Source: an uncultured Bacillota bacterium (lineage in GTDB: Bacteria; Bacillota_I; Bacilli_A; RF39; UBA660). Taken from it: DNA of 6,996 nucleotides. A program made the translations under genes and the position numbers. The notes under the pieces were generated by a model. It saw only the letters and a list, made by a program, of their open reading frames with translations, did no database searches and was not told the origin of the DNA. Location: assembly GCA_947168865.1 (NCBI GenBank), contig CAMVNN010000038.1:1-6996 (forward strand), read 5' to 3'. Below, piece by piece: positions 6,978 through 6,996 of the stretch (the first letter of the stretch is position 1; every line of letters begins with the position of its first letter).

Positions 6978-6996
6978 TTTAGTAAAAATAAGGACT

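Larger units (their letters stand above)
6747..6996. other. Non-coding region upstream of the operon
   Basis: No open reading frame with a ribosome binding site fits in these 250 bases on either strand. On the minus strand all three frames meet a stop codon within the first 35 bases from the right edge, so any upstream co-directional gene must end at or before there. No methyltransferase gene or regulator starts or ends recognisably here. The region holds the promoter, the two inverted repeats and the direct repeat listed separately. Confidence 0.6.

Noticed and set aside
1..6996. CRISPR array, tRNA, rRNA or insertion sequence
   Set aside because: No regularly spaced repeats, cloverleaf, rRNA-like tract, transposase motifs or terminal inverted repeats were seen on either strand.

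Overview
The window is very AT-rich (roughly 30% G+C by eye). It uses the standard stop codons and has strong AGGAGG-type ribosome binding sites, which points to a low-GC Gram-positive bacterium (Firmicutes/Bacillota). Nothing in the window identifies the genus. No RNA gene, CRISPR array, transposase or integrase is visible.

Layout: almost the whole window is one minus-strand operon of four tightly packed genes, read from right to left. (1) 6746-5277 encodes a MutL/MORC-like GHKL ATPase. (2) 5284-2555 encodes a Z1-domain superfamily 2 helicase-like ATPase. (3) 2565-1642 encodes a PD-(D/E)XK nuclease-like protein of the DUF4420 family. (4) 1631 to beyond base 1 encodes an AIPR-family protein (abortive-infection-type), which is cut by the left edge after 543 codons. 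The first three genes overlap by 8 and 11 bp, and the last junction is a 10-bp gap. Each gene has its own Shine-Dalgarno sequence. A 250-bp non-coding region (6747-6996) lies upstream. It carries a probable extended -10 promoter for the operon, two inverted repeats, a GC-rich block and a short direct repeat.

How the genes work together: the set MutL-like ATPase + Z1 helicase + DUF4420 nuclease + AIPR matches a known anti-phage cassette. It was first recognised as restriction-modification-associated in comparative work by Iyer, Abhiman and Aravind. As far as I recall, it was later named Mza (MutL, Z1, AIPR) in the large defence-system survey by Gao and colleagues. The likely logic is that the GHKL ATPase acts as an ATP-gated DNA clamp or sensor, Z1 as a motor, DUF4420 as the nuclease, and AIPR as an accessory or abortive effector; this is inference. 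Known relatives often include a cytosine-5 DNA methyltransferase. None is visible here, so either it lies outside the window or this is a methylase-less variant. The system is therefore best described as a probable variant of a described defence cassette rather than a new one. Its most notable points are the missing methylase, the altered N-box of the ATPase and the structured leader region.
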